A DNA stretch of 32,882 bases, from NCBI GenBank assembly GCA_938028665.1, contig CALIMB010000068.1:1-32882 (forward strand), read 5' to 3'. Shown here in pieces: positions 16,187-25,686 of the stretch. Position numbers and translations under genes: made by a program. The notes under the pieces were generated by a model. It saw only the letters and a list, made by a program, of their open reading frames with translations, was not told the DNA's origin and did no database searches. Source of the DNA: an uncultured Thermomicrobium sp. (lineage in GTDB: Bacteria > Chloroflexota > Chloroflexia > Thermomicrobiales > Thermomicrobiaceae). The stretch's first letter is position 1, and the number at the start of each line of letters is the position of its first letter.

Positions 16187-17650
16187 TCACTGCACGTAGA
16201 TCGTCACGGTTGCCCAAGCAACCCACGGTTCGGTCCCAAGCTCGCCAGGGGTGGCGAGCGAGAAGCTAACCTGAAGTTGCGAGCTGTCGAGGAGGTATGG
16301 CTTGTCGATGACCCATGCGACTGTCCCCCATTCGCCGTGCGGGAAAGGACTTGTACCCTCCCACACTGTGAGCCCATTGATCCCGATCCGTAGCACTGGC
16401 AGAAGCTGCCCTGGATTTGTCATTCCCTCCGCGACGATCACCAGCCGCCCCGCGGGTGTGGGAGTGTTGAGCCAGATGCGCCCGTTGCTCGCACCGCTCT
16501 GCAGTCCGTAGAGCACGCCAGCGTTGGTTGGTAACCCAAGCTCTGCCGTCGCACCGACGCTAGCTGGTGCAGTTCCTGCGAGCCCATTTCCGGGGAATGG
16601 GAACATGGTCATTGTTCCCAAGAGTCCGGCGACTGTGGGCACCGGCACAGGTTGCCCCGCCCGGGCCATGGGTGGCAGGGCTTGCCACGGATCTGGGGTG
16701 GGCGATGGGATCACGGTTGGTGTCGGAATCGGTGATGGAGTGGGGGTCGGCGAGGGCCATGGCCAAACGGTTGGTGTTGGGGTGGGTTCAAAGGATGGAT
16801 TGCGTTCCTGTTCAAGCACAGGTGAGGGCCGGCTGGTCACCGGAGTTGGCGCGGGAGCGACGGGCACGATGGCTGAGCTCGGTGTGGGAGAAGTTGTCGT
16901 GGGTGGCGTTGTGGTGGGTATCAGAGTTGGCGTCGGTTCCAGCTTCGGGGTCGGTGAAGGGCGTGGAGCAGGTGTTGGTGTGGGAGGAGTGGCGCGGCTG
17001 ACCGATAAGCCGGGAAGTTGCGGAAGTTGCGCTGGAGCAGGGAATGGGCTAGGCGTTGGAGTTGCGCGCTCGGTGCGTATGGTAAAGGCTGGGGCGGAGG
17101 CAGTGAGGCGTTGCCCTGCGTCAACGGTCGGTCGGTTGCCACCGAGCGTGCCGGCTAGTACGATGCCGGCCCAGAGTCCGCCGATGAGCGCAGCTATCGT
17201 TACCGCGACCGCAATGGGGCGCCGTATCAACTCGTTGAATCGTCCAGGGAGCTCTGGAGGCTCGGTAGTAGACGTTCGGGTTCTAGCGGTGCGATGGATC
17301 ATGCCCGGAATGGCTCTTTGAGAAGATGACATCACGGTCGACGTGTGCTGCGATTGTCTCTGCGCCTGCTCATTCTCAATCTGTTGCTGTGCAAGGAGTT
17401 CCAGAAGGAGTGTCCCCGCTGCTAGCGTGGGCTGACCACGAGCACTCCTGAAGTGCGGGCAGCTTTCGTACGATGCAAGGCAGTAGGATGCCTGCCACGC
17501 CAGATCTGGCAAGGGACGCTGATTAGCACGGCAAAGTCGTTGTTGGCTGAGCGAGAGAGCGTGCGTTTCAGGATCGGCCAATAATCGGAAGTACGGGCAG
17601 GCTGGCCGTCGCTGGGCTGCTCGGTCGTCGTGCTGAGCCTCAGCGATCAT
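16187..17650 (-). CDS. Four-cysteine-motif, single-pass protein with Pro/Thr-rich stalk
   Basis: The product (487 residues) has three parts. Residues 18-66 hold a cysteine motif C-X21-C-X16-C-X6-C: CPYFRLLADPETH (Cys18), Cys40, SYCL (Cys57) and SCPHF (Cys64). I recognise this type from Chloroflexota surface and LysM proteins; it may bind a metal. One hydrophobic segment (about 144-170, IAVAVTIAALIGGLWAGIVLAG) follows. A long Pro/Thr/Ser-rich stalk (about 190-340) leads to a beta-rich C-terminal domain (370-487) with GRIWLNTPTPAGRLVIVAEG. Topology is probably Cys domain inside, stalk and beta domain outside. ATG 17650 has AAGGAG upstream. The stalk produces long antisense open frames that are not genes. 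No known function. Confidence 0.75.
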   Translation of the reverse strand: MIAEAQHDDRAAQRRPACPYFRLLADPETHALSLSQQRLCRANQRPLPDLAWQASYCLASYESCPHFRSARGQPTLAAGTLLLELLAQQQIENEQAQRQSQHTSTVMSSSQRAIPGMIHRTARTRTSTTEPPELPGRFNELIRRPIAVAVTIAALIGGLWAGIVLAGTLGGNRPTVDAGQRLTASAPAFTIRTERATPTPSPFPAPAQLPQLPGLSVSRATPPTPTPAPRPSPTPKLEPTPTLIPTTTPPTTTSPTPSSAIVPVAPAPTPVTSRPSPVLEQERNPSFEPTPTPTVWPWPSPTPTPSPIPTPTVIPSPTPDPWQALPPMARAGQPVPVPTVAGLLGTMTMFPFPGNGLAGTAPASVGATAELGLPTNAGVLYGLQSGASNGRIWLNTPTPAGRLVIVAEGMTNPGQLLPVLRIGINGLTVWEGTSPFPHGEWGTVAWVIDKPYLLDSSQLQVSFSLATPGELGTEPWVAWATVTIYVQ

Positions 17651-18071
17651 CCTCGGTGCTCCTTCAGCTTTGGCTCTCAGTTGTCGGCCATCGTGCTGCA
17701 CGTCGTTTCTTCTCCCCGGTGTACCGTGCCCGTGCCTTGCTCGGAAGGGGACTCCGGTCCTAAAACAGACCGTGACGATACGCTCACCTGCCACGTACTG
17801 CCTGGTCCGGTGGCTAACGTGTTGTAGCGCCATGATCCCGCATCCAGAGGGGTGTAGAAGAAGTACGATTCATCAGGCCGGGTATCGTGTGCCAAATGCA
17901 GCCGCGGTGTAGATGGCCTACGGACAGCATCTTCCCAGCGCACCATCAGCGTCGCTACGTTTGGGTGCGATCTCTCGGCCTTTCAACTTGTCGCCTTGTC
18001 AGGAAGGAATAACTGCCCTCGAATAGAGCGTCTGTCACCGTGGACGGATTACAAAATAACAGTACAGCGTT
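17651..18071. other. 421-bp intergenic stretch, minus-strand neighbours
   Basis: The stretch lies between the start of the Cys-motif gene and the 3' end of hyuB. No start with ribosome binding site, repeat or RNA gene was recognised. The promoter of the Cys-motif gene should lie here, but I see no convincing pair of boxes. No strong T-tailed hairpin follows hyuB. Confidence 0.4.
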
Positions 18072-19676
18072 TTAACCCGCGGTACCCCAGCCACCGCCGC
18101 CAGGAGTTTCGATGCGAATCCGGTCACCCCGATGTACGGTCAGGCGATGCTTGCTGCGCAGGGTAATAGTTTCTTCCTTACCGTCAGTGGATTGTCGGAT
18201 GAAGAGGTTGCGCCCGGTCATACCTGACTCTCCTCCTTGCAAGCCCCATGGGGCGAAGCGGCGGCGCTCGGTGAGCAAGGTCACTTCCGCGTCGGTGAGA
18301 AACTCGAGCTCACGGATAAGGCCGTCGCCGCCACGGAAACGACCGTGCCCGCCGGAGCCCTCGCGGAGCGCGTACCGTGTGACTCGGAGCGGATAGGCAT
18401 ATTCCAATGCCTCTACCGGTGTGTTGCGTGTATTGCTCATGTGTACATGGATACCGGAGAGCCCATCGAGTCCCGGGCGTGCACCCATCCCGCCACCGAG
18501 GGTCTCGTAATAGGCGAACGGCTGCCCGGTGCGCGGGTCGATTCCACCAATGGTTATGTTGTTCATCGTTCCTTGGCTTGCTGCTGGGATCAAATCGGGG
18601 AGTGCCTGGGCGAGTGCCCCAAAGAGTACATCAACGATCCTTTGGGAGGTTTCGACGTTACCACCTGCCACAGCCCGCTGGGGTCGCGCGTTGACGACAG
18701 TGCCGGGGGGCGCAATGATTCGTACCACGCGGAAGACGCCATGGTTCATGGGCGTATCCTCTGGCATCAAGCAGCGGAGAACGTAATACACCGCTGATTT
18801 GGTCACCGTCTCTACCGTGTTGATAGTGCCGGGTCGTTCGGAGGCCGTTCCAGAGAAGTCAACCACGAGTGTCTCACCGTCGGCTGTTACCGTAACCGCA
18901 ATAGGGACAGGCTCGTCACTCGTTCCGTCGTCATCGAGGAAGTCAGTGAAGCGGTAGGTTCCGGGAGGAATCAGGCGGACAGCCTCGCGGGCGAGTCGCT
19001 CGCCGTAATCGAGGACGGCATGGCTGAGCTTTCGGTACGTGGTGGTCCCGTAGCGAGCTACGACTTCACGCAGGCGACGGATGCCGGTGCGGTTCGCTGC
19101 ATACTGCGCAAGGAGGTCCCCCCGACGCTCGTCTGGCGTTCGTACATTGCGCAAGATCAGTCTGAGTGCGGCCTGGTTGAGTTTGTCTCCCTCCCACAGC
19201 TTGATCGGTGGAATGATGATCCCCTCTTGAAAGAGTTCGGTGGCAATAGGCATGGAACCAGGACTGATTCCTCCAACATCGGCATGGTGGGCCCGGTTGG
19301 CTACGAAACCAAGGAGTTCGCTTGTGGGATCATCAGTCAGAAAAACTGGACTAACTAGTGTAATGTCAGGGAGATGATTGCCTCCAAGGTAGGGATCGTT
19401 GAGGATCACAACGTCCCCTGGAGCGAATGGTGCACACTGGTCGAGTGCAGTGCGAACAGAGTCAGGCATGGAGCCGAGGTGTGCCGGGATATGTGCGGCC
19501 TGGGCGATCATCTGGCCTTCGGGATCAAAGACAGCACAAGAGAAGTCCAATCGTTCCTTAATGTTCGGCGAGTAACTGGAGCGCTGCAGAGCTGCCCCCA
19601 TCTCTTCGGCAATTGCACTGAGCGCGGCAGTAAAGACAGCGAGCGAAATCGGGTCGATCGTCTCAGAAGCCGTCAT
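18072..19676 (-). CDS. hyuB: HyuB-type subunit (N-methylhydantoinase B / 5-oxoprolinase beta)
   Basis: The 534-residue protein follows the HyuB family from its start (DPISLAVFTAALSAIAEEMG) through VILNDPYLGGNHLPDITLV and ANRAHHADVGGISPGS to the glycine-rich end IRIETPGGGGWG. With HyuA it forms an ATP-dependent enzyme that opens cyclic amides such as hydantoins or 5-oxoproline, or in related acetone carboxylases carboxylates a ketone. The substrate cannot be told from sequence. ATG 19676 has GGGAGGT, which overlaps the stop of hyuA; the two genes are 4 nt apart and surely co-translated. Confidence 0.92.
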   Translation of the reverse strand: MTASETIDPISLAVFTAALSAIAEEMGAALQRSSYSPNIKERLDFSCAVFDPEGQMIAQAAHIPAHLGSMPDSVRTALDQCAPFAPGDVVILNDPYLGGNHLPDITLVSPVFLTDDPTSELLGFVANRAHHADVGGISPGSMPIATELFQEGIIIPPIKLWEGDKLNQAALRLILRNVRTPDERRGDLLAQYAANRTGIRRLREVVARYGTTTYRKLSHAVLDYGERLAREAVRLIPPGTYRFTDFLDDDGTSDEPVPIAVTVTADGETLVVDFSGTASERPGTINTVETVTKSAVYYVLRCLMPEDTPMNHGVFRVVRIIAPPGTVVNARPQRAVAGGNVETSQRIVDVLFGALAQALPDLIPAASQGTMNNITIGGIDPRTGQPFAYYETLGGGMGARPGLDGLSGIHVHMSNTRNTPVEALEYAYPLRVTRYALREGSGGHGRFRGGDGLIRELEFLTDAEVTLLTERRRFAPWGLQGGESGMTGRNLFIRQSTDGKEETITLRSKHRLTVHRGDRIRIETPGGGGWGTAG

Positions 19677-19680
19677 CGTG

Positions 19681-21711
19681 TTACCTCCCTTTGCCACTTG
19701 TGTGTCGCTCGGCTTCCACCTCGCGGCTATGGAGCACGATGTTCTCGTTTCCATCGACCATGCCGCGCCAGCCTGGGGGAATAACGATGGTCGTGTCGTA
19801 CTGTGTTACAAGAGCAGGGCCGACGAGAATGGCTCCTGGGCCGAGCTGGTCACGCTGGAAGCGGGGTACCTGTTCCCGTACGATGTTGTCATGGAGTTCG
19901 AGAATGATGCTGCGCTGATCAATCGGGGTCGGTTCCCAGAGATGGGGTGTAGGGGCTGGCTCCCAGCGGATTCGACGTGCCGGGACGATGACGCGGAGTC
20001 GTACATTGACGACCGTGACCGGTTCAGTCGGCTCGGCGTAGCCGTAAAGCCGTTCGTGGAGCTTGTGGAAGCGATGCACTGCTGTTTGGGTGTCTCCAGT
20101 GAAAGGAACGGTGAGGTCATAGGATTGGCCGTGATAGCGGAGGTCAAGGGCGGGATGGAAGGTGGCATCCCTGGGAAGGATGCCGTCGCTGGAGAGATCA
20201 CGAACTGCCTGGGCGGTGAGGTCGGCGAGTGCTGATTGGAGGGAAGGTTGGGCCGATTCTGCCGGGACCATGACGGTGCGCAGGTAGTCGCGGATCAGGT
20301 CGGTGGTGAGAAGGCCGAGGGCTGAGAGGACACCGGGCGTGGGTGGAATGATCACAGCGGGGATATGTAGCTTGGAGGCGAGCCGGCACGCAACCATCGG
20401 CCCCGCTCCCCCAAAGGCAACCAGCCCGTACTCCCGCGGATCTTCCCCCCTCGCCACCGAGACCACTCGAATCGCTCCCGCCATGTTCGCCTCAGCAACT
20501 TCCATGATCCCTAACGCCGCTTCTTCTTCTCCCTTCCTGAGAATCCCTGCTATCCGCCCGATGACCCGCCATGCCGCGTCCACATCCAGTTCCATCGCCC
20601 CACCAAGGAATGCATCCGGTACCAGCCACCCCAGCACGACCGCTGCATCGGTCACGGTCGGCTCCTCCCCACCCTTCCCATAGGCTGCTGGACCTGGATC
20701 CGCACCAGCCGATCGCGGTCCGACGTGCAACACTCCACCCCCATCCAACCAGGCAATCGAACCGCCGCCAGCTCCGACCGTGTGAATGTCCAGCATCGGC
20801 ATACGCACAGGAAATTCTCCAATCGTCCCCTCGCTCCGCTCCCGCGGTACCCCATCAATCAGGCAGACATCAGTCGATGTGCCTCCCATGTCAAAGCTGA
20901 TCACCCGATCGTAGCCTGCACTTCGCGCCACCGCTCGGGCCCCTACTACCCCGGCAGCTGGTCCCGAGAGCAGCGTGCGGACCGCCTCCCGCGCCGCCGT
21001 CCGACCGCTCAGCACACCACCGTTCGATTGCATGACATGCAACACGACACCTGGCGGAAGGGCGCTTCCTAACCGCTCTAGGTATCTCCCCATGAGCGGG
21101 CCCACATAGGCATTGAGCACCGTTGTCGACGTCCGCTCGTATTCCCGATATTCTGGCAGAACCTCGTGAGATGCCGAGACCCAAAACCCCGCCTCACGCA
21201 GTAATTCAGCGGCCCGCCTCTCATGCGTCGGATTGGCAAAAGCAAATAGGAAGCAGATCGCCACCGACTCTACTCCAGCGGCGCGGAACTCTCCGATCGC
21301 ACGCAGTACGTCTTCTTCCTCCAGGGGAAGGAGGATCCGCCCACACTCGTCCAGACGCTCCCGAGCCTCTCGTCGCCACTCCCGCGGGACGAGCGGTGCC
21401 GGTTTCACTTGTCGAAGATTGTAAAGTCGTGGCCGATTCTGCCGTCCAATCTCCAGGACGTCGCGGAATCCGGCTGTCGTCAACAACCCGGTCCGCGCCC
21501 CCCTCCGCTCCAACACCGCGTTCGTCGCCACTGTGGAGCCATGCACCAGCCATTCGACTCGGTCCTGCAGACCGAGTGCTGCAAGCCCTTGCAGGATCGC
21601 GCGGACTGGATCCTCCGGCGTCGAGAGCTCTTTGTGCACCACAATCCGTTTGCCATCCAGCACGACGAAGTCAGTGAACGTTCCTCCTGTGTCAACCCCG
21701 ACGACGACCAT
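19681..21711 (-). CDS. hyuA: HyuA-type subunit (N-methylhydantoinase A / 5-oxoprolinase alpha)
   Basis: The 676-residue product is the ATP-binding partner of HyuB. It begins VVVGVDTGGTFTDFVVLDG, the first phosphate-binding loop of the ASKHA fold. It then shows LVHGSTVATNAVLERRGARTGL, VMQSNGGV, LLSGPAAGVVGA, the second loop FDMGGTSTDVCLIDG and GAGGGSIAWLDGGG. Length matches the family (about 680). ATG 21711 was chosen because family proteins start a few residues before GVDTGGT; upstream in-frame codons up to 21786 add a tail without family likeness. The ribosome binding site is weak (GGGGT). It is the promoter-proximal gene of the hyuAB pair. Confidence 0.92.
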   Translation of the reverse strand: MVVVGVDTGGTFTDFVVLDGKRIVVHKELSTPEDPVRAILQGLAALGLQDRVEWLVHGSTVATNAVLERRGARTGLLTTAGFRDVLEIGRQNRPRLYNLRQVKPAPLVPREWRREARERLDECGRILLPLEEEDVLRAIGEFRAAGVESVAICFLFAFANPTHERRAAELLREAGFWVSASHEVLPEYREYERTSTTVLNAYVGPLMGRYLERLGSALPPGVVLHVMQSNGGVLSGRTAAREAVRTLLSGPAAGVVGARAVARSAGYDRVISFDMGGTSTDVCLIDGVPRERSEGTIGEFPVRMPMLDIHTVGAGGGSIAWLDGGGVLHVGPRSAGADPGPAAYGKGGEEPTVTDAAVVLGWLVPDAFLGGAMELDVDAAWRVIGRIAGILRKGEEEAALGIMEVAEANMAGAIRVVSVARGEDPREYGLVAFGGAGPMVACRLASKLHIPAVIIPPTPGVLSALGLLTTDLIRDYLRTVMVPAESAQPSLQSALADLTAQAVRDLSSDGILPRDATFHPALDLRYHGQSYDLTVPFTGDTQTAVHRFHKLHERLYGYAEPTEPVTVVNVRLRVIVPARRIRWEPAPTPHLWEPTPIDQRSIILELHDNIVREQVPRFQRDQLGPGAILVGPALVTQYDTTIVIPPGWRGMVDGNENIVLHSREVEAERHTSGKGR

Positions 21712-22952
21712 TTCTACCCCAACCCTCACTGACTCACTGCCACCTGGTTCGATCTCTCTGCCTACTGGCGAAGCGATCGTTACCACGCAACAGTACCATC
21801 GCCCACCTCATTTGCTAGCAAGAGCGTGCATCAGTTGGCATGAGGATCAGTTCCACCGTGTTCACCGAAAAAATCCGCATTGTTGACAGCAGCGCTCATA
21901 ACCGGTAACTCTGCTGTCGGGCGGACCATCGTGCTCGTATTCATGACCAACGTCGGCCCGATGCCTGTGAGTACCCGATCACTGGAGGAGCCCTCCAAGC
22001 GCCCGAACACAACCGACGCACGTGAAGCATGGCAAGACACGCTTCCCTGCTCTCGGGCACCAAGCATCGTCGGACTCGGATCGCCTTCTCGATGCTTGTG
22101 GAATCAATATCGTATCCACTCCTTCCGGACCCATCGAGCCGGCCACCTTCAGTGCCCACAAGGTGGCTAAGGCGTGCCCACCGTGACATGCCCTGCCTCG
22201 TATTTTTCTCTGCTTTCCGCAGTGTGTGGGAATCCTACTGGAGAGTCATGAAGACACGAACCTTGCACGATCAGGCGCCGATTTCCTGCTCCTGATACCA
22301 CACTGGGGTGACTCCGAGCAACCTCTATCTCATGGAGGGCAGCAGAAGGCTGATAACCCTCATTCCGGCAGGTGATTCCCCAGAGAAAATGCTAGTCGTC
22401 CCAACGATCATCTGCGGCTCACAAGCTTTATCAAATGATTACTCACCCTTACTGTACCGGTCGTACCACCGCCCGCAACAGGACCGAGCCCTGCTTTCGT
22501 CCGCATCTGCCTTTCACTCACCTCTGCACACGGTGCTCCTCCACTGTACTGGGCAGCTCGTAAACGTCGACCCTTGCCAGGCCATTCCACACCGTGACAT
22601 CAGACACACCATGACACAGTTTGCGGCGGATCCGGACCGGTTCTCTTTGACCGAATCGAAGCACACCACAGTCATCAGCCCTCACCATGTCACCAGCGAT
22701 GGCCGCCTCTCCTCTCGCCGTGCAGCCCTCACGTCGCTTGGGCAAGATCCCCAGCGCCAGCTGGTGCACTTGTCGCTCGCCCTCGTTTCAGTCACGGTAT
22801 GCGCGAGAGCTCTCGGCTGACAGAAAGAACGTTGCCACTTCTGATGAACAAACGTCTTATATGACCCAAGTGCGAGCCACCGTTCCGGAGAGCTTGCGAG
22901 CGCGCTACAATGACCAGAGTGAAGCATCCGTTGGACGAGAAAGGAACGTAAG
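21712..22952. other. Gene-poor 1.2 kb between hyuA and the amidohydrolase; possible CapA-like remnant
   Basis: No intact gene is seen. On the plus strand, scattered frames around 22065-22330 read LLDACGINIVSTPSGPIEPA, then after stops ARSGADFLLLIPHWGDSEQ. This is reminiscent of the CapA (metallophosphatase-like) family with its HWG motif. The match is weak and the frame is broken, so I list it only as a possibility. A -10-like TACAAT lies at 22906-22911, upstream of the next gene, without a good -35. Confidence 0.25.
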
Positions 22953-23795
22953 ATGAGCGATACCTTGCGCATCGGTTTGATACAGATGAATTCCCGGTCT
23001 GATAAGGCAGAGAATCTTGCCGTAGCCGAACGTCTGATTGCCGAGGCGGCTGCACAAGGCGCCGAAGTCGTCGCGCTACCCGAGTATGTCAACTTCCTCG
23101 GTCCACGTGAACTCCATGAGGCCAACGCGGAGCTGATCCCTGGCCCGACAACCGAGCGCTTTGCCGCCGCTGCGCAGCGCTATGGTATCTACCTCCTCGG
23201 CGGCTCAATCCTCGAGCGTTCCGCTGTCCCGGGGAAATACTTCAACACCAGCGTGCTCTTCGCACCAACCGGCGAGATCCTTGCCACCTATCGCAAGATT
23301 CACCTCTTCGATGTCGATCTCACCGGGAATGTGACGAGCAACGAGTCGGCAACCATTCTTGCTGGCGACCGCATCGTCACCGCCGAGATTGCTGGTCATA
23401 CAGTTGGGCTCACCATTTGCTATGACCTGCGGTTTCCCGAGCTGTATCGGCTGCTGGCACTTGCCGGGGCCGAGCTCGTCTTCGTCCCGGCAGCCTTTAC
23501 TCTTTATACGGGGAAGGATCACTGGCATGTCCTGCTCCGTGCTCGGGCTATCGAGAATCAGTACTACATCGCGGCACCGGCGCAAATCGGGCCACATGAC
23601 CCTGGTCAACAGTGCTATGGCCATGCACTGGTTGCCGACCCCTGGGGCACCGTCATTGCCGAGGCTGTCAACCGTGTTGGCGTCGTGGTAGCGACGATTG
23701 ACTTCACCTATCTCCGAGAGGTCCGTGCCCAACTTCCCTCATTGGCCAATCGCCGCCCAGAGGTTTACGGAAGTCTAGCGCTCACACCCTGGTGA
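22953..23795 (+). CDS. Carbon-nitrogen hydrolase (nitrilase superfamily)
   Basis: The 280-residue enzyme shows the full nitrilase-superfamily triad: Glu44 in ALPEY, Lys115 in YRKIHLFD and Cys156 in TICYDLRFPE. Members hydrolyse amides or carbamoyl groups through a cysteine thioester. The KIHLFDVD and CYDLRFPE motifs resemble the omega-amidase/Nit branch, which repairs deaminated glutathione or acts on omega-amido keto acids. An N-carbamoyl amidase role alongside the nearby hyuAB is also conceivable. ATG 22953 has AAGGA at 22941-22945. The gene stands alone on this strand; a hairpin follows it. Confidence 0.9.
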   Translation: MSDTLRIGLIQMNSRSDKAENLAVAERLIAEAAAQGAEVVALPEYVNFLGPRELHEANAELIPGPTTERFAAAAQRYGIYLLGGSILERSAVPGKYFNTSVLFAPTGEILATYRKIHLFDVDLTGNVTSNESATILAGDRIVTAEIAGHTVGLTICYDLRFPELYRLLALAGAELVFVPAAFTLYTGKDHWHVLLRARAIENQYYIAAPAQIGPHDPGQQCYGHALVADPWGTVIAEAVNRVGVVVATIDFTYLREVRAQLPSLANRRPEVYGSLALTPW

Positions 23796-23796
23796 A

Positions 23797-23824
23797 GGCT
23801 GACGCCTCCTGGCGTTCGTGAGCC
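23797..23824 (+). terminator. Hairpin after the amidohydrolase gene
   Basis: GGCT(23797-23800)-g-ACGCC(23802-23806)-TCCT-GGCGT(23811-23815)-tcgtg-AGCC(23821-23824) can fold into a stem with an inner GC-rich arm and an outer 4-bp arm. It starts just after the stop codon. There is no T-tract, so it may be a weak terminator or an mRNA 3' stabiliser. Confidence 0.4.
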
Positions 23825-24942
23825 AAAGTTCAGGCAGCTGGTGTACCTGTCGGAGCAACATGCTATCTGCCTGAGCCACTGGCCGGGCGAAGAAAGGACT
23901 GCACGTCCCGGCTCTGGTTCGGGGCATAGAGTTATTTCTTGGTGCACTCGGTCGTGCCTATGACCAGGACACCACACCGACACGGTTGAAACAGAGCCTT
24001 TTCTGAGCATCGGCAGGAGAGGGACCAAAGACACTGCACCGTGTAGCCTTGAGCTTAGGTATCATCCATCCCGATGCGATCGCTCTCCTCCCTCGCCGGC
24101 AGGGCGCAGCTATGACGCATTTCCCAGCCGCACCTAGACGCCAGATTTGTCGCGCCGTCTCCAAACGGCTTCCCGCAAACGTCAGGTGGTTTTTTCAGCG
24201 TGGTTCCAGACTTACCTGAGCATGAATCCACAAGCGAAAACTCGTTTGAAGGCGTTTACCGATTTTGCAATGTTGCCGGAGGGGGCTGGTTCGTTGCCAA
24301 CTGGGATATGACGCATTCAATGGCCCGGCCTCCCTCAACACACCCTCACTCCTCACCACAGCCCCGCCTGTCCAGCGTTGCTCCAGATGCCTCCACCGCT
24401 GGCCACCACCTAGCAAACGCAGGCGTACTGCCACCCCCGCACTAACCAGTGAACGGTACCTTGGGTATGACGCCCTGGGTGATGCTGTTTTCCGCATCCC
24501 GCGCATACTGCGTCTTCTCACCACACGTCGCGTCCCGCGACGCCGTGTGTGAGAAGTGCAGCTGCACGCGCTCTAAAATGCGACATGTTAGTATCTCTTC
24601 TGCACAAGACCAGTAACCGGACGCGTACCAAGAGCCACAGCACATTGAGTGCCGCTCTCGGATTTGGGAGCCGCCATAACCGCTGGATCACAAATACCTG
24701 CGGCTAACCCTGTTCTCAGGCTCAGACCCGTCCTCCGAGGGCACACTGGCTCATCCTTTTCGCACCATCGTCTCAGCAATGCCCTGGTCAACGGATTGGT
24801 TTCCGTTATCCTCTGCCACGTGATCATACAAACTTATAGTCACGGTCCGGTGCGTGTCTCTTGGCTACAGGAAACCTTGCGTAGCCAACTTCTCCGCTCA
24901 CCCTTTTTGATCCCCGTTGTTCTGGTGCGCGCGTCTCGGAAG
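23825..24942. other. About 1.1 kb with no intact gene
   Basis: No frame gives a recognisable protein. Plus-strand fragments around 23890-24220 look partly coding in a broken frame (VRGIELFLGALGRAYDQD, LHRVALSLGIIHPDAIALL, VSKRLPANVRWFFQ). This could be the remains of a hypothetical gene. No repeat ends, transposase motifs or tRNA were seen. Confidence 0.3.
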
Positions 24943-25485
24943 TTACCCCGCCAATAGACCGACAAGCCCGCTGAGAATCGCCATCGGCAGCACAACGAAG
25001 AGAAGGTACACAATCCAGGAAACAATAGCCGTAAGAATCGCACGGCCGGTTGAGAAATCGCACGCCTGTCGGATAGCAATAACGCTAGCTACGAGGATCC
25101 AGACCGCGACGACAAAACCGATGATCGACCCGATCACCGGTATAATCCCGAGTACCCGAAGGATCCCTGGTGCTTGGGCGAAGCCGAGCGTTCGCAACAG
25201 CTGTCCCCAGGTCACCCGTGTTTCCGCCGTTGCGAAGACTTTCCCTCCGATGAGATACGCGATCCCTGCGTACAGCACAAACCCGATCACCGCAAAGATC
25301 ACTCCGACAAGAGCACCTCCAATGCCGGTCTCTCTCAGACTACCAATTCCATTAGCGATGCTCGCCAGCACCACAATGGCTAGTGCGGTCCCAGTCGCTG
25401 CCTCATCGTGTTCCACCGCCTCATAGGCCTGCGCGTCCAATCGCGCCACACCAATGACCCGCTCAAACGAACTTGCTGTCGCCAT
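24943..25485 (-). CDS. YIP1-like small membrane protein
   Basis: This 180-residue integral membrane protein has a polar N-terminus (SFERVIGVARLDAQAYEAVEHDEAAT) and about five hydrophobic segments. The segment FATAETRVTWGQLLRTLGFAQAPGILRVLGIIPVIG is typical of the YIP1 family. Bacterial members have no settled function. ATG 25485 has GAAGGGGGAAAG upstream. It is divergent from the lipoate ligase pair, with about 200 bp between. Confidence 0.75.
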   Translation of the reverse strand: MATASSFERVIGVARLDAQAYEAVEHDEAATGTALAIVVLASIANGIGSLRETGIGGALVGVIFAVIGFVLYAGIAYLIGGKVFATAETRVTWGQLLRTLGFAQAPGILRVLGIIPVIGSIIGFVVAVWILVASVIAIRQACDFSTGRAILTAIVSWIVYLLFVVLPMAILSGLVGLLAG

Positions 25486-25686
25486 CTTTCCCCCTTCGGC
25501 TCGACTCCGTGGTCAGTCATTTCCAGTTTCAAACATGAAAGCCTGCCTGTCAATAGGGATTCGGCAAACACTGGTGAACATCATGTGTCAACAGAGCGCT
25601 TGGAGCGGAAGCCTCCTCTCGCCGCACCCGACGCTACACTTAAGCTGGACCTAGCAGCGTCTCGCAGTGCTCCGGGGAGTGAGTAC

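Noticed and set aside
16524-17321. Glycine/valine-rich 265-residue plus-strand frame
   Set aside because: It is the antisense image of the Pro/Thr-rich stalk of the minus-strand Cys-motif protein.
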